Assembly: GCA_947034895.1 (NCBI GenBank)
Contig: OX344765.1
Coordinates: 41,421,001-41,485,000 of the forward strand
Origin: Rhytidiadelphus loreus
Lineage: Eukaryota; Streptophyta; Bryopsida; Hypnales; Hylocomiaceae
Direction of reading: 5' to 3'
Length of the DNA stretch: 64,000 nucleotides
Of this stretch, positions 47,040-58,599 are shown piece after piece. The position numbers and the translations under genes were made by a program. The first letter of the stretch is position 1. Each line of letters opens with the position of its first letter. The notes beneath the pieces are model-generated. The model ran no database searches, was not told the DNA's origin, and worked only from the letters and a program-made list of their open reading frames with translations.

Positions 47040-49866
47040 AGTAACTAAAACCCTCCAATAACCTTTAACTTAGCGACAAAATTACAATACAAGGTTGTTT
47101 TCTACTTCTAGATAAATGGGAATAAATTGGTTTGGAAAACACTACATTTGGGGATAGCATTGGTAATTTCTTTGAATTTTTAAAGTTGATCCTTGAAGGA
47201 AGGCATGAAATGTGTCACATAGGTGCATCTTTGAATTAACCCATAAAAATTTTACTATATTTTCACCAAAAATGCTCCCAAACTACTATTTCTAGTACGT
47301 GTAGTAAATTTTAGAAGGAAAAAACATTTTTGGACATGTCCAACTATAGGATCTTATAGTACACTAGTTTGAAAAGATGTGGAAATTTTTTTAGAAATTT
47401 CCACCAAACAAATTGCAAGATATTAGTGTTTGAAGGGACAAAAATCCCTTTTTTGGGTCCTTCGAAAAATTGGGCAACTACACTTCACAAGGTCACATTT
47501 GTATGAAAAAAAGTCCATGTTGGTGGTGCTTCTTTAGATTCATTCTTCACCAAGGCAAGTTGGCTAACAGCTTGAAAAAATTCAAATCATTTGGAATTGT
47601 ACAACATATAGGAAAAATTTAGTAAGTAGAAAGAAATAGAAAATGATTCAAAATGTCAAATTGCTAAGAATTTAGTTATGGAATTGAAAAATGACAATCC
47701 CAATGGTCGTAATGTTGTATTAAAAAAACAATCTACATCCTATGATTTTGTTTTTTTCAAAAAATATTGAAAAATGAGTAAAATAAAGGACTTCAAAGTT
47801 TATTTTAGAATAGAGAATCAATAACTGCTCACAATCTAAAACTCCTCGTAACTTTCATCTCATTAATCAAAATAGAATGATTCAAAGTTTTCTACATATA
47901 TATAAATCTAGAAAACCAATTTCAAATTTTTATTTCTTAAAAATGTGATTTCTTTTGAACTACTCGCCGAGCAATGAAAATTACATATCCTACAATAAGT
48001 TTTTAACTCTGTACTCAAAAGTTATGAAAATTGTTACACCTTAAAGCTACTCCTCAAGCACATGTTGTATGAAAATTTCAAAGAAAACAAATAAAAATTC
48101 CATTTGTAGTAAATTGTCCCAAATCACTATATTGCCAAAAAACGCAGTTTGGTGCTTTAGGGGTTAAATGATGTTGTTTGTTTTGTTTTGATTTGATTGT
48201 TTAGTATGTTATAGTGAGATATCCAAAACCATGTGTCCCCTAGTCAAGCTCTTGATACCATCGGAAAGCTCTTGGCAAGGAGGGGTGCATGGACTTTGTT
48301 TCATGGTGTTTTGACTCATGACAAAAATGATATTGAATTTCAAAGTTCTTATGAATTAATTTTTTTGAAAATTAATTCTATTTTTATTATATTTTACTTT
48401 GACAATGACACAAGATGTACTAATATCTATTATATTAAATGAAAATTGTCTCACGTTTTCATCTATTCAATCTTATTAATCCTAATGACATTTCTACATC
48501 TTCAAACCCTGGATTTCGGTGCATTGCAATGTGATTTGTTATATTTTTTCATAAGAATCCAAAACCACTCACAAAAGGCTTTATTACTATACAAGTACAT
48601 TGAATATTTTATAAAGCTAGAAGATATTCGAGAAGGCATTCCAAAGCGATGGTATAATCTAGTAAAGAATGAAAATATTCATAAAATAAACTAGTGTTGA
48701 ACCAAAAAATTTGTTTAGCTATCAATTCCTACAAATTTTGGATTGTTTTATTTATTTAGTAACTATAAATAATGCAATTATTGGCAATGTCAATAAATTT
48801 TGGATAATTTTTTTATTAAATATGAGTAAATGATTTCATTATTGCAATTAGAGTTTTCCATAAACTTGTAGCTAGAAAAATATGTTTGTTGAGATTTGGA
48901 AATAATTAGCCCACAAAAGAATTTATGGCCAGCTAAAAACATTCAAAGAAGCATATGATTATAGATCCTATTACTTAGTTTTTGGCAATTAAAAGAAGAA
49001 TTTTGATTTTTTAACATAAAGTCTTGCTTGAAATAAACATTTGAAAGTGTTGAGCAGAGGGCATTTTAGGCAAGAATTTAGACACTCAAAATGGCAAGAG
49101 GTGAGAAGTTATCAAATTTTTTGTGTTTGACATAGGAACATATAATTATATACTTTCTATATTCAAAATGCACTAAAATAGTATAAACATAACATATAAT
49201 ATATGTCAAAGATGTACTAATTAAAGTCATGTGTGATAAAACCCACAAATTCTTCTTCCAGACAATACATGTAATGTAGTGTGACACTTTCCACACATAT
49301 TATGTATGATAATTCCAAATCCTTCTATCATATCAAATTTGAGATAGCTATCCCAATTGAACATCCAACAAATCATGTTTTGTATTTTGAATCCCTAGCA
49401 ATTTTGCATGCTCTTATTTTAGCAAGGTATTAACCCTTAAAGGACAATTTCATTCTTAGTAGGGCAACCTAAAGAATCTAACATGAAATTTTAAAACATG
49501 AACATGAGTAATGGAGTAGGTCAACAACTAAATAAATGAAAGCAATCAACCTAGTAAGGCAAGGAAACAAGGGGAGTTTTCTATTCACTACTCTCTCTAT
49601 ACAAACAATGTCTTCAAGCTTCACATGATCCAACCTCTAAATCAAACAATCTCCCTCATGCAAATCAAGAAATTTAAGATGCATTGCAACAATGCAAAAT
49701 ATATGTGATCTTTGTGCAAGTACAATTACAACAAACCCACACAATCAAGGAACCATTGATTAGTGTATCAACAATTTTGATTATTCCAACATAGGAATGC
49801 CCAAGGGGTTGGAAATGTTAAGGGTTAAAGATTGTGGTGAGGTTAGAGTATGCAAATATCATCCCA
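47040..49866. other. AT-rich intergenic DNA with a diverged DR1 copy
   Basis: Between 47.64 and 48.17 kb come words of DR1 (GACAATCCCAATGGTCGTAA, GCTTTAGGGGTTAAATG). No frame resembles a known protein. The right part (to 49,866) is likely the downstream flank of the PIG-X-like gene. Confidence 0.5.
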
Positions 49867-50085
49867 TCAAAATTGATAGCAAACCTGAGTTTTCCAGGTA
49901 TTAAGATACAAACATTCAAAGAGACTTTCTGACAACTCACATAATACTATATAAGTGGTGCCTTCAAATTCCCAATCAGACCAACTCTGAGGCACAGGCC
50001 AGGTTGTAATTACCGACAAAAGAATTTGAAGACAGATGGGCAACAAAGCATCTGGTATTAGCCTTTTCCTCGCAGCAAGCAAAAT

Positions 50086-53000
50086 TTAAGTGCGTTGTTC
50101 AGCAGCTACAGATGCAGCAAAGACGACTAACACACCAGAAAGTGCAGCAATGGCAGTGAATCGGGCCACAAAACTATAATCTGCCGGATTCCCAGCTGGA
50201 ACCATCCAGTCCAGCACTCTTGGCAAAATTTCAGGCCCTCTGATGCTTCCTAAAGAAACCTCCTTCCACTGCTCGGTGACCGGGAGTGTGATAGTGTCTT
50301 CTTGAACATCTTGACAAGACACCAACATGTGGGGCATGGGGATGTACACCACGCTGTGACTGTCAACAGAAAGAGGCTGCATGCACACCATCACAGTTGA
50401 GCAAGTCAGACACAGTCAGCCAGGAAGATGTAAAGCAAAACAATTATTACTGAGCACTTACACTGATGCAAGGAGAGTACACTAAAACAGACTTCCCAAA
50501 TGCAACGGTACTAAGTTACAGGGGTTGTGACAGTACAATTCATCAAATTGAAGCACAATAAGAGTTTCCTTTCTGTAACAGGAGTTACATTCCTTTAAAG
50601 CGAGTTCGATTTGCCTTCTCGGAAAAATAAATGTGCCAACTGGCACCTGAATAGATGAAAGAAATGCACTGTATACACTGAATGAAAGAATACTTTTTCT
50701 ACCTCTAGACAGTCAGACAATATCAATTTAAGTGCCATAAAGAGATGATATAAGATTGAATTACCGGATAGCGAGCATGCAAAGGAAGGGTCACTTCAGC
50801 CTGCAATGACGACGCTGAACCATTTTTTCCGTCACTCTCAACCTTGAGTAAGGTCACATGGACATCCAAAATCGACTGTGCAGATAGGAGGGCAGGTTGT
50901 TCAAGATTTACATCCCCGTAAATTCGAGCCTCCATAAACCCTGTTTGCAAAAGACAAAGTAACATCAGGTCACCACAACCTTCATTATATGGTATTTTTG
51001 CAAGTCTCATGACAATTTGAGCAATAACTGGAAGCGAGCAGAAATCAAATTAGTGACAGACAAAGTGATCGACACAAGGACTTACACCCCCCAAAATGTA
51101 TCTGGAATAAGATAGAACAGAAACACAATGTAAGCAAAAGATGATGGAAGGACTCATGGCACTCATAAACAGAATTATTTACACTATGTTAGCTTCAAGA
51201 ATACCTCCACGCCGTTGGATGCCTTGGAGCTCAAATTGATCAGCATATATCCCAGTTGGCAGCCTTTCCACCAGTCTCAATCGGCAAGTTTCAGACATCC
51301 TCTGACCCACGCTAGAAGACGATACGGTCACAACAGATATTAAAGAACGATGAGCACCGCTTCCCACAAGCTTCCTCTGGATATCTTGTAGAACCCAAAG
51401 TCCTTCAGTCTCACTTCCCGACAATGCGCAGGTTGCGATATCTTTTGATTCCAGCTTCACCCGGAGCTGCGAATTTTCTGGGTGGTCATACTTTCTTCCT
51501 GCATCAGTCTCCAATGTACACTTGGGCGGTGAACTGGCAAGAGCCGATTCGCAGTACGTCAAGGAGAGGCTTTTGCGTTTGTCTTGTGGAGGAACTAAGG
51601 TAAGGCTCCGCTGGTGAACCTGGCAACCCACTGACCGTTTCATAAGTAACACAATAAAAGCAGTCATTGCAGAAAGAAAGCCTAATTCTTCTAAGCTGCA
51701 GTTCAAATAAATTGATCATGAGAGATAGAAAGTGAAGAGCTTTAGAGACAGATGAATAGCGAGCGGTATTATCAGGGCCGATTTTTGCTCTTTGAAACAT
51801 CTCTACGAATTTGTGGGGGAGGATAACCTGCCATTGCGAAGAAGACAGCTCCTGGGCCCAAAGGGGTGCTCGAGTTGCCAGCCAATTTGGCAAGAAACTG
51901 CGTCTTTTCTCCACCTTTGGATTTGATGCAGGTAACCCTAAAAGCGAAAAGAATGAAGGCCAGCTATCGTGTCTCTGCAGTCCTGTTCCAGGAAGCCAAT
52001 GCCAAAGGCCTAATGTAGATGGCACTGATTCCCCTCCCTTCGCACTAATTTCAGGGATGAAGTCCTCAAAGGACTTCGGTACAAGGCGTTTCATTTCAGG
52101 TCCAAGCCCAACCCCACCTTGAAGCACCATGGTCTTAAAAGGAGACCTGATCTGCGAAATATGGTTCCATAGAGAACAAAACGATGTTAGGTAACATAGA
52201 ATATAACTGGATACACATATTAATCACTCTCACGTGATTAATCCCCAATCAAGCAGCGAGAAATTGGACTTCATGTTTTATTAGCACTTTTGAGAGGATC
52301 ATACGGGGACTTTCCTTTGTTCACATGTACTTATTTCTTTGCAAACATATACAATGTTCTTGGCTGATTCTTGTGAAATATAAAATTTGCCCTGCCTGAA
52401 TTATATTTTTCACCATATGATCAGTCACTTTGGCCCTTTAGGGGTTAACACGGGAGGAAAGATGAAAACAAAATACATGAAGAAATGAAGCAACACTTCT
52501 ACTCAAAAACAAAGAGTAACTTTATACGGAGTATAAACTAACAAAAGAATAAAACCGCAATTCTGGAGCCTCGCTGATTTCCCTTACCACTCTTGCGTCT
52601 GCAACCAAAGGTCCAGAACGGGCCCAGCCGATTGCTTCGCCGCCAACAATCTCCTTGAGCAGTACCTCCATTCTGGCCAAATCCATCGTGAGTAGCTCAG
52701 CCCGACTGCTCGGCGCATGAGACGTGTCATTAGAATCTGCAAGAGCGTTCTTGACACTTATTACCATGCGCGTACCCAAAGGTCCGACTGCATCTCCCTG
52801 CAAGCCAAATACACAGGTCTCAATAAACCGGAACGCAGGGATAACAGCATTGCAGTAGTCATCAGACACCCTAGCCAGCAAGCTTTAATCAGTCGCTACA
52901 CGTTGAATATTGTGAGTCAGAACATGAGTCATAGCTTGTTAGAAGCTAATCGTTGACAGATTTTCAGCAAGATATCAATCAATTGATGTGGCCCAGAAAT

Positions 53001-53913
53001 GATCAAGAAATCTCAAAAAAACGGATTGTTCTTGACTCTGTGTGCAATCTGCTGTCATATTCACCTTCAACTACTTGTCGTCGTCTCAATAATTCGAGTT
53101 AGGAGGCGTATTAGAGCGCATCAGAAGCACATCTTCAGTAGCCTTCTAACAAGATGTCACTCAACATTGATTGAGATAAAGCACGAAATCTCAGTATAAA
53201 TTTTGAGTGCAATCCTCCGTTCAAGTTTAAGCCTAAATCCATGATGTACAGGGGTCCATCCTGAATAGAGAACATCAATGCGCTGATTTAGGGAAATGCT
53301 CTCTTGATCAATTTCTTACAAGCTCCGTTCTAGTGTTTCTTCTAGTGCTAGTAGGCCGAGCTGAAAGACCTATAAGCTCGCAATCCGAGTATTGAAAACC
53401 CTAATTCTCTCACAAATGCTTCCCGAAGTCTCTCCTAGCGATACTTTCAGGCTCTCACAGCAAGCCTGTCTACGCCATAGAAACCCTCACCAGCATTGCA
53501 AAATCCCGCTACTTCTCATGGCACACTCCATGACCTAATTCGTTTCCCCTCACCATATCCAATCAAAACTGCTTCCAAAATTCAAATATAATTTATTACA
53601 TATAGGAAAACGAGAAACAATGAGATGCGGAGTAGGCAAACAGTACCTGCAACAGAGCATGGCTATTCTCGAGGCGCAACCAGCTCAAATGGCGTAGGAA
53701 ACCCTCTCCCGTGCCAATGTCCTTCAAAGACAAGTGAGCACAATAACGAGCTTCGACCGCATCCCGACCAACAACGCAAACATCCTCCCGTTCCACCACC
53801 ACAGCGTCGTCGTCAACGCGCTCGAAAGGATGCAATGCACAAACTGATCCAAGGAAAGCTAAATTTGAAACTAAAACAAAAAACAAAACCAGAGCATGAA
53901 ACTTTGTACCCAT
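50086..53913 (-). CDS. PIG-X/PBN1-like GPI-mannosyltransferase 1 subunit, long N-terminus, 6 exons
   Basis: PIG-X binds and stabilises PIG-M, which adds the first mannose of GPI anchors in the ER lumen. My model: 53647-53913, 52588-52797, 51828-52151, 51205-51619, 50765-50940, 50086-50376; all GT-AG, in phase, 560 residues. PIG-X marks: LVGSGAHRSL, PTGIYADQFELQ (near 388), IYGDVNLEQPALL, LPLHARYP, then a C-terminal membrane segment (residues ~533-556) and a short tail. The start (MGTKFHALVLFFVLVSNLAF) is a clear signal peptide; an ATG eight codons earlier (53937) is also possible. Known plant PIG-X proteins are near 300 aa, so roughly 250 N-terminal residues (exons 1-3) are extra and unrecognised. 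The exon 3/4 junction is the weakest; CGG at 51610 is an alternative exon start. Confidence 0.75.
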
Positions 53914-54229
53914 CGTGCAAACAGACACAATGGTCACTGCCGAGGTCTGAAAAACATGGCAGACGTAAATCCTGAACTACAATGGTAACCCATTCTGCAA
54001 TTCCAAATCCAATGGTTCAGCTCCTTGCTGGTTCTCTGCATAATGAATTCCGGCCCCTGGCTCTCTCTTCTGGAGACAGCGAGTCTGTCAGCTTTAAAGC
54101 AAGTGAATGAGAGCAGCTCTGGCAAGATGGAGGTGCGAGGTGCAATTTTTCCAAAAGAATTTTGCATTTTTTTTTGGGCAATTGTTCCCTAAAAATTTGC
54201 AAATTTTTGCAATGCTCTTGGAAGGAAAT

Positions 54230-55777
54230 GGAATCTAAAAAGGTATGTTCTCACTCTTGGTAATCGTGAGGGTCTTAGGAATTTAAGGCGATGGTCTCAT
54301 AAAGTGTCCTTCAAAACACTTCAAAACAGTGATCAGGAGTTTCATCAGAAGGTTGCAACTTTGAAATTTTTTTTATTCAATTTTTCTTCAAACACAAAAA
54401 GAAGTTGCATCTGACTCACTTTGATTCATATTTTTTGAACTCTTCTTCTATTAATTTTGAATTTTTGAAGTTGGAAGACATATGTAAAAGTGATGATTCC
54501 ATTGAGGGCAAAATGGGTGCTAGTTGTCCCCATAGGATGTTAGAATATTTTTGTTTTTTTACATTTTTCCCGATTATATGGAAAAGTATGAGAGAAGGCA
54601 ATAGCAGGTGAAATTATATTGTTCTGATAAAGATTTAATTTGTTGATAATTTTTGAATTGTATTGTTGAAATAACTCAAATGAGTTATTATGTTCACTAG
54701 TTGAAACCAAAAAAAAATTTGTATTAGTGGTCATCTCACCCATTAAAAAAGTTACTATATTTTTTTTGAAATTGATACAACAATTCTATCCCTTGAAATA
54801 GCCACTTTTGCAATGATTTTAAATTCAAAAGATAGAAGTTCCTTAAGTACAAATACACTTGATAACTAAATCAAAGCCTAAATACTTTTTAAATTCTTGC
54901 ATATTTTCACTTATATATTATTTGCTTCAATTTCTTCTATGGTAAATAGTCATAAAAAAAAGGTTGTTTAAAAAAAAATTCAAGCATTACTATGAATGAA
55001 TGATAAGTTATTGGGACAAAATATTTTTATGAGCACTCAATTCACCAATCAAAATATGAAGTTCAAAATTCTTAGTATTTAAGCTTATGGTCATTCAAAA
55101 ATTTGATTGTGGCCTCCAAATCATTGTATAGTAGCCTAGATCTCATCAATTCAAGAATGTTGATTTCAATTTAGGTTGAATGCATGACTATAATTAACTA
55201 CACCAAATTATGACATGTTTACAAAAATGACCCCTATATATTTTTGCCTTAATCATACATCTACTATTCATGAAAGCTTTGGTTCAATTTTGAATATATC
55301 TATTTTCAACACTTTCAAAATTCAAAATCTATTAATAGGTGTCCAAAAAATATACTAGCTAAGAGAATCTAGAATCCTTTTTAAATTTTAACAAGACCCA
55401 ACAACAACTTATATAAAGTAGGCACATCCATTATTATTGTCTTTTCTCAATTATGTCCCCTATCTGTTCCTATCCTAAATTTGTGAGTTAAAATATTAAA
55501 CAAGATAATGATAATGGATATGCATATTTGTCTACTCATTTAACACTTTTTTACTTTGAAATACTACATAAGGAAAAAGTGTCTAATGAATGACTTTCAA
55601 AGAAATTACAAAAACAAGAAATGAAAAATGTGCCTATTCATCTAAAAATTTGGTAATTTTTGATTGACTACCTTGGTGATAGGTTTCCCCTACAAGGATG
55701 CAAGGATTGAAAGAGAAATAACTATAAAAGACAATGTAGAATAAAATAATGTGTGGTTAACCTTGGAAGAATTTATC
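54230..55777. other. AT-rich intergenic DNA, nothing recognised
   Basis: It lies upstream of the PIG-X-like gene. Only short frames and AT-rich runs are present; no known repeat of this window is obvious. Confidence 0.5.
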
Positions 55778-56083
55778 CATAAGGTGATTTTTGAGGCCTC
55801 CGGGAGACTGCGAGTTCCCCTGCTGCGAGAACGCAGGGAACGGGGCAGTTGGCCTGCCACCTCACCATCCTACGTGGTCGAGAGGCGACCACGTCATTTC
55901 CGAATTTTTTTTTTTTTTTTTTCCAGCTTCTTTTATCATTTCAAGAATTTAAAAAAAAAAAAAAAATTCTTTTTTTTTTTTGAAATTTTTTTTTCGACAG
56001 CTGGGCTGTCCTTCACTGCCGGGAACAGTCTGCGGGGAACAGCCCTGAAACGGGCTCTTGGAGGCCTCAAATCTCCCCTTATG
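55778..56083. mobile_element. ~306-bp inverted-repeat element with GC-rich ends
   Basis: The left end (CATAAGGTGATTTTTGAGGC) and the inverse of the right end (CATAAGGGGAGATTTGAGGC) match over about 25 bp. Further pairing follows around GTTCCCC and GGGGAAC. The centre is two long runs of T and A. No clear target duplication was seen, so the class is open (MITE or fold-back). Confidence 0.6.
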
Positions 56084-56149
56084 CCTTTCATTAAGGAAAT
56101 CAACCAAATATCATCAGATTCTTGGATGAATAAGTACATTCTTTGTTTC

Positions 56150-57345
56150 TATAATTTTTCCAATAATCATTCATTGGACATTTTGTCCTCCACAACATTT
56201 CAAAGTGAATGCTAATAACCTTTGAATGCTTACTCCAACTTCCTTAAACGTAGTTTTAATAGATATGCAAATTATTGAACAATTCCAATCAACAAACACA
56301 CCCCAAGATAATTTTATGACAACCTCTTCAACAGTACATAAGTGTCTTTGTAAGTCTAATTTGTTGTGGTAATGAATCTTAAATTCTTCGACACCTAACA
56401 AGAATTTTTGTCTGGTGCCATTGTTCCGATGAAGGAATCATAGAATTGTCTCATATTGATGTTGCTTGAATGAAATAAAAGTTGCATCTTTCAAGCTCAA
56501 ATTCCAAATTTCTTTTCAACTTCAAAACTAATCTCAAAGAACTTTCATGATTCATAAAAAATATTGCTCAAATGTTGATTACAACATTAGACATTTTCTA
56601 TCTTCCATAACATTTTAGGGCTAACACCAAGTAAGTGCTTATAACCCTTTGGTAGATATGCAAATCATTGGATGGTGCCAATCAACAAACAATCCCAAGA
56701 TAGTTTCATTATACCCTCTTGGGCAATAAATAAGTGTCCTTGCAAGTCTAATTTGTTGTGATGATGAATCTTAAATTCTTCAACACGTATTAAGAACTTT
56801 CGTCCGATGTTAGTGGCCCAATGAAGGGATGCCGTGAATTTTAGAATTGTCTCGTATCAATGTTGTTTGAATGAAATAAAAGTTACAACTTTTCAAGCTC
56901 AATTTCTAAATTTCTTTTCAACTTCAAAACTCATCTCAAAGAACCTCTATGATTTAGAAAATTATTACTCAGGCAAATGTTGATTACAACATCAAACATA
57001 TTTTGTCCTCTACAATGTTTCACGGTTAACACCAGACAATGCCAATCAACAAAAAAAAACAAGATAGTTTCATCACACCCTCTTAGGCAATAAATAAGTC
57101 TCTCCCCAAGTCTAATTTGCTACAATGATGAATATAAAATTCTTTGACATCTATTAAGAATTTTTGTCCGGTGTCACTGGCCCAATGAAGGGATATCATG
57201 AATTTTAGAATCGTTTCATACCAATGTTGCTTGAATGAAAGAAATGTCACAACTTTTAGACTCAATTTCCAAATTTCTTTTCAACTTCAAAACTAATTTC
57301 AAAGAACTTTCATGAGAAAATATTGCTCGAACGTTGATTACAAAA
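56150..57345 (+). repeat. Tandem array of three ~360-400-bp units before ELF4-like gene
   Basis: The sequence CCAATCAACAAAC returns near 56,287, 56,679 and 57,037. Each is followed by AAGTCTAATTTG, an AATTCTTCGACACCT-like phrase, TTGTCCGGTGTCACTGGCCC-like text, TCCAAATTTCTTTTCAACTT and ATATTGCTC-AA-GTTGATTACA. The third unit ends at about 57,345, some 395 bp before the ELF4-like start codon, so the array forms the distal upstream region of that gene. Confidence 0.85.
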
Positions 57346-57553
57346 ATACCGCAATTGGCATATCAAGGATACCTTATCTCACCGACCCGCCGGTCGCATC
57401 GGTAGAGACGCAACAGCCTCGACGCCTTTGCCTGATCAGCCCCGCTCCCATACCTTGGCCCTGCCCAAACCCTAGCTCATTGCCTTCAGCTCGCTTCTCG
57501 CCGTCGGGCGCAGACAGCCTCACAGACTGTGGAGGTCGATTTTTTTACTCTGG

Positions 57554-57725
57554 CATGCGCAACTTTCACGGCTGGAGAATTTTCCATCTCGGGAGTCTCA
57601 TCGAAATTCAGTCGGGAGTTAGGGTTGTACGCGGTGACGTTTGTGGAGTGAATTGGCTGGGATTGGCTTTTCAGGTGCATTGGCTGGTGTTTGGAGCGTT
57701 CTTGTTGCTGTTCTTTATTTCTTAA
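57554..57725 (+). promoter_or_regulatory. Possible uORF region in ELF4-like 5' leader
   Basis: An ATG at 57554 opens a frame that stops at 57723-57725, 15 bp before the ELF4-like ATG. The stretch 57,360-57,740 is GC-rich and free of the upstream tandem repeat, as expected for promoter plus 5' UTR. The transcription start is unknown. Confidence 0.35.
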
Positions 57726-57740
57726 GGAGCGTTGGATACA

Positions 57741-58145
57741 ATGGACGGAGAACGAGGCGATAAAGCTCCGAATATGGACAGGCGAGTGTCGTCCATGTTC
57801 AGCAGTGTGTCGAGGCAAGTGCAGTTCCTTCTTGACCACAACTGCTTGCTCATTAACGAGATCAATCTGAACCATGAATCCAAAATTCCTGAGGGCCTGA
57901 CTCGGAACGTGACTCTCATTCGGCAACTCAACAGTAACATTAGTAAAGTGGTGGAATTATACGCGAGCTTGTCGACCAACTTCTCGAATGTGTTTGAAAA
58001 TCTCCAAGAAGTGAACTCCGAACAAATCAACTCGACGTCCAGGCCTGTTTCGAATTCTAGTGGCCGTAGCATGCCAGGGGCAGCTGCAACGCAACCTTCC
58101 GGACAAAATCCGCCGAAGAAACCACGGTCTGCTGACTTCCCTTGA
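57741..58145 (+). CDS. ELF4-like circadian clock protein, 134 aa, single exon
   Basis: ELF4 is a small helical protein of the evening complex with ELF3 and LUX; it holds ELF3 in the nucleus and helps repress evening-phased genes. The conserved core spans residues ~19-85: QVQFLLDHNCLLINEIN, then NHESKIPEGLTRNVTLIRQL and NSNISKVVELYASLSTNFS, the helical hairpin of the family. I chose the ATG at 57741 over the upstream TTG of the same frame. The C-terminal 49 residues are Ser/Pro/Gly-rich and variable. The family is usually intronless and near 110 aa, so this is slightly long. A possible AATAAA poly(A) signal lies at 58492-58497. I cannot tell whether it is ELF4 or an ELF4-like paralogue. No evening element (AAAATATCT) was seen in the near upstream DNA. 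Confidence 0.93.
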   Translation: MDGERGDKAPNMDRRVSSMFSSVSRQVQFLLDHNCLLINEINLNHESKIPEGLTRNVTLIRQLNSNISKVVELYASLSTNFSNVFENLQEVNSEQINSTSRPVSNSSGRSMPGAAATQPSGQNPPKKPRSADFP

Positions 58146-58401
58146 TCTCGATGCGGAGTATGTACATATTCAGTGCGAGGGAAGTGGTTTCGTTGAGAGA
58201 TGACTGCATCCTACTTCTTTTAGTCTCTGAGATTTGAGTGATTTGGATGTACAATGTCAGGTTGAACTTGAGAATCACGCATCTGCATTGTTGAGTTTCT
58301 CTTCCTTCATGTATTTAGGGCACTTTGTGCTATTTGACACTGGAAGAGAGATGCTAGGGTTTGAGTATTGAAAGGTGACTCGGAACTCTTGATAATTTTG
58401 G

Positions 58402-58444
58402 AAAAGAAATGCTACCGGTGTTGCATTGCCGTAGCATTTCTTTT
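58402..58444 (+). repeat. Perfect 14-bp stem hairpin in ELF4-like 3' UTR
   Basis: AAAAGAAATGCTAC (58402-58415) and its exact inverse GTAGCATTTCTTTT (58431-58444) flank a 15-base loop. It lies about 260 bp after the stop codon and before the likely poly(A) signal, so it would be in the mRNA. Confidence 0.85.
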
Positions 58445-58599
58445 TATAGCTAGAGGCTGGTGCAATCAGTTATATGATTTCAGTGTATGATAATAAATGA
58501 CTAATTTCTATTTTTTGGTAAATATACGTGTTGCATGACAATTGTGTATCCTCTGGTCTTCCTGTTTCAAATTATAGCGCAACATTATAACCTATATGC

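Noticed and set aside
49867..50082. 71-codon minus-strand frame after the PIG-X-like stop
   Set aside because: It lies directly downstream of the TAA at 50086 and is best read as 3' UTR.
55751..56215. 154-codon plus-strand frame
   Set aside because: It runs straight through the inverted-repeat element and its poly-T/poly-A core, giving strings of Phe and Lys. It is not a gene.
57312..57725. 137-codon frame just before the ELF4-like gene
   Set aside because: It begins inside the tandem array and covers promoter or leader DNA. The protein has no family likeness; only a shorter uORF from 57554 is kept as a possibility.
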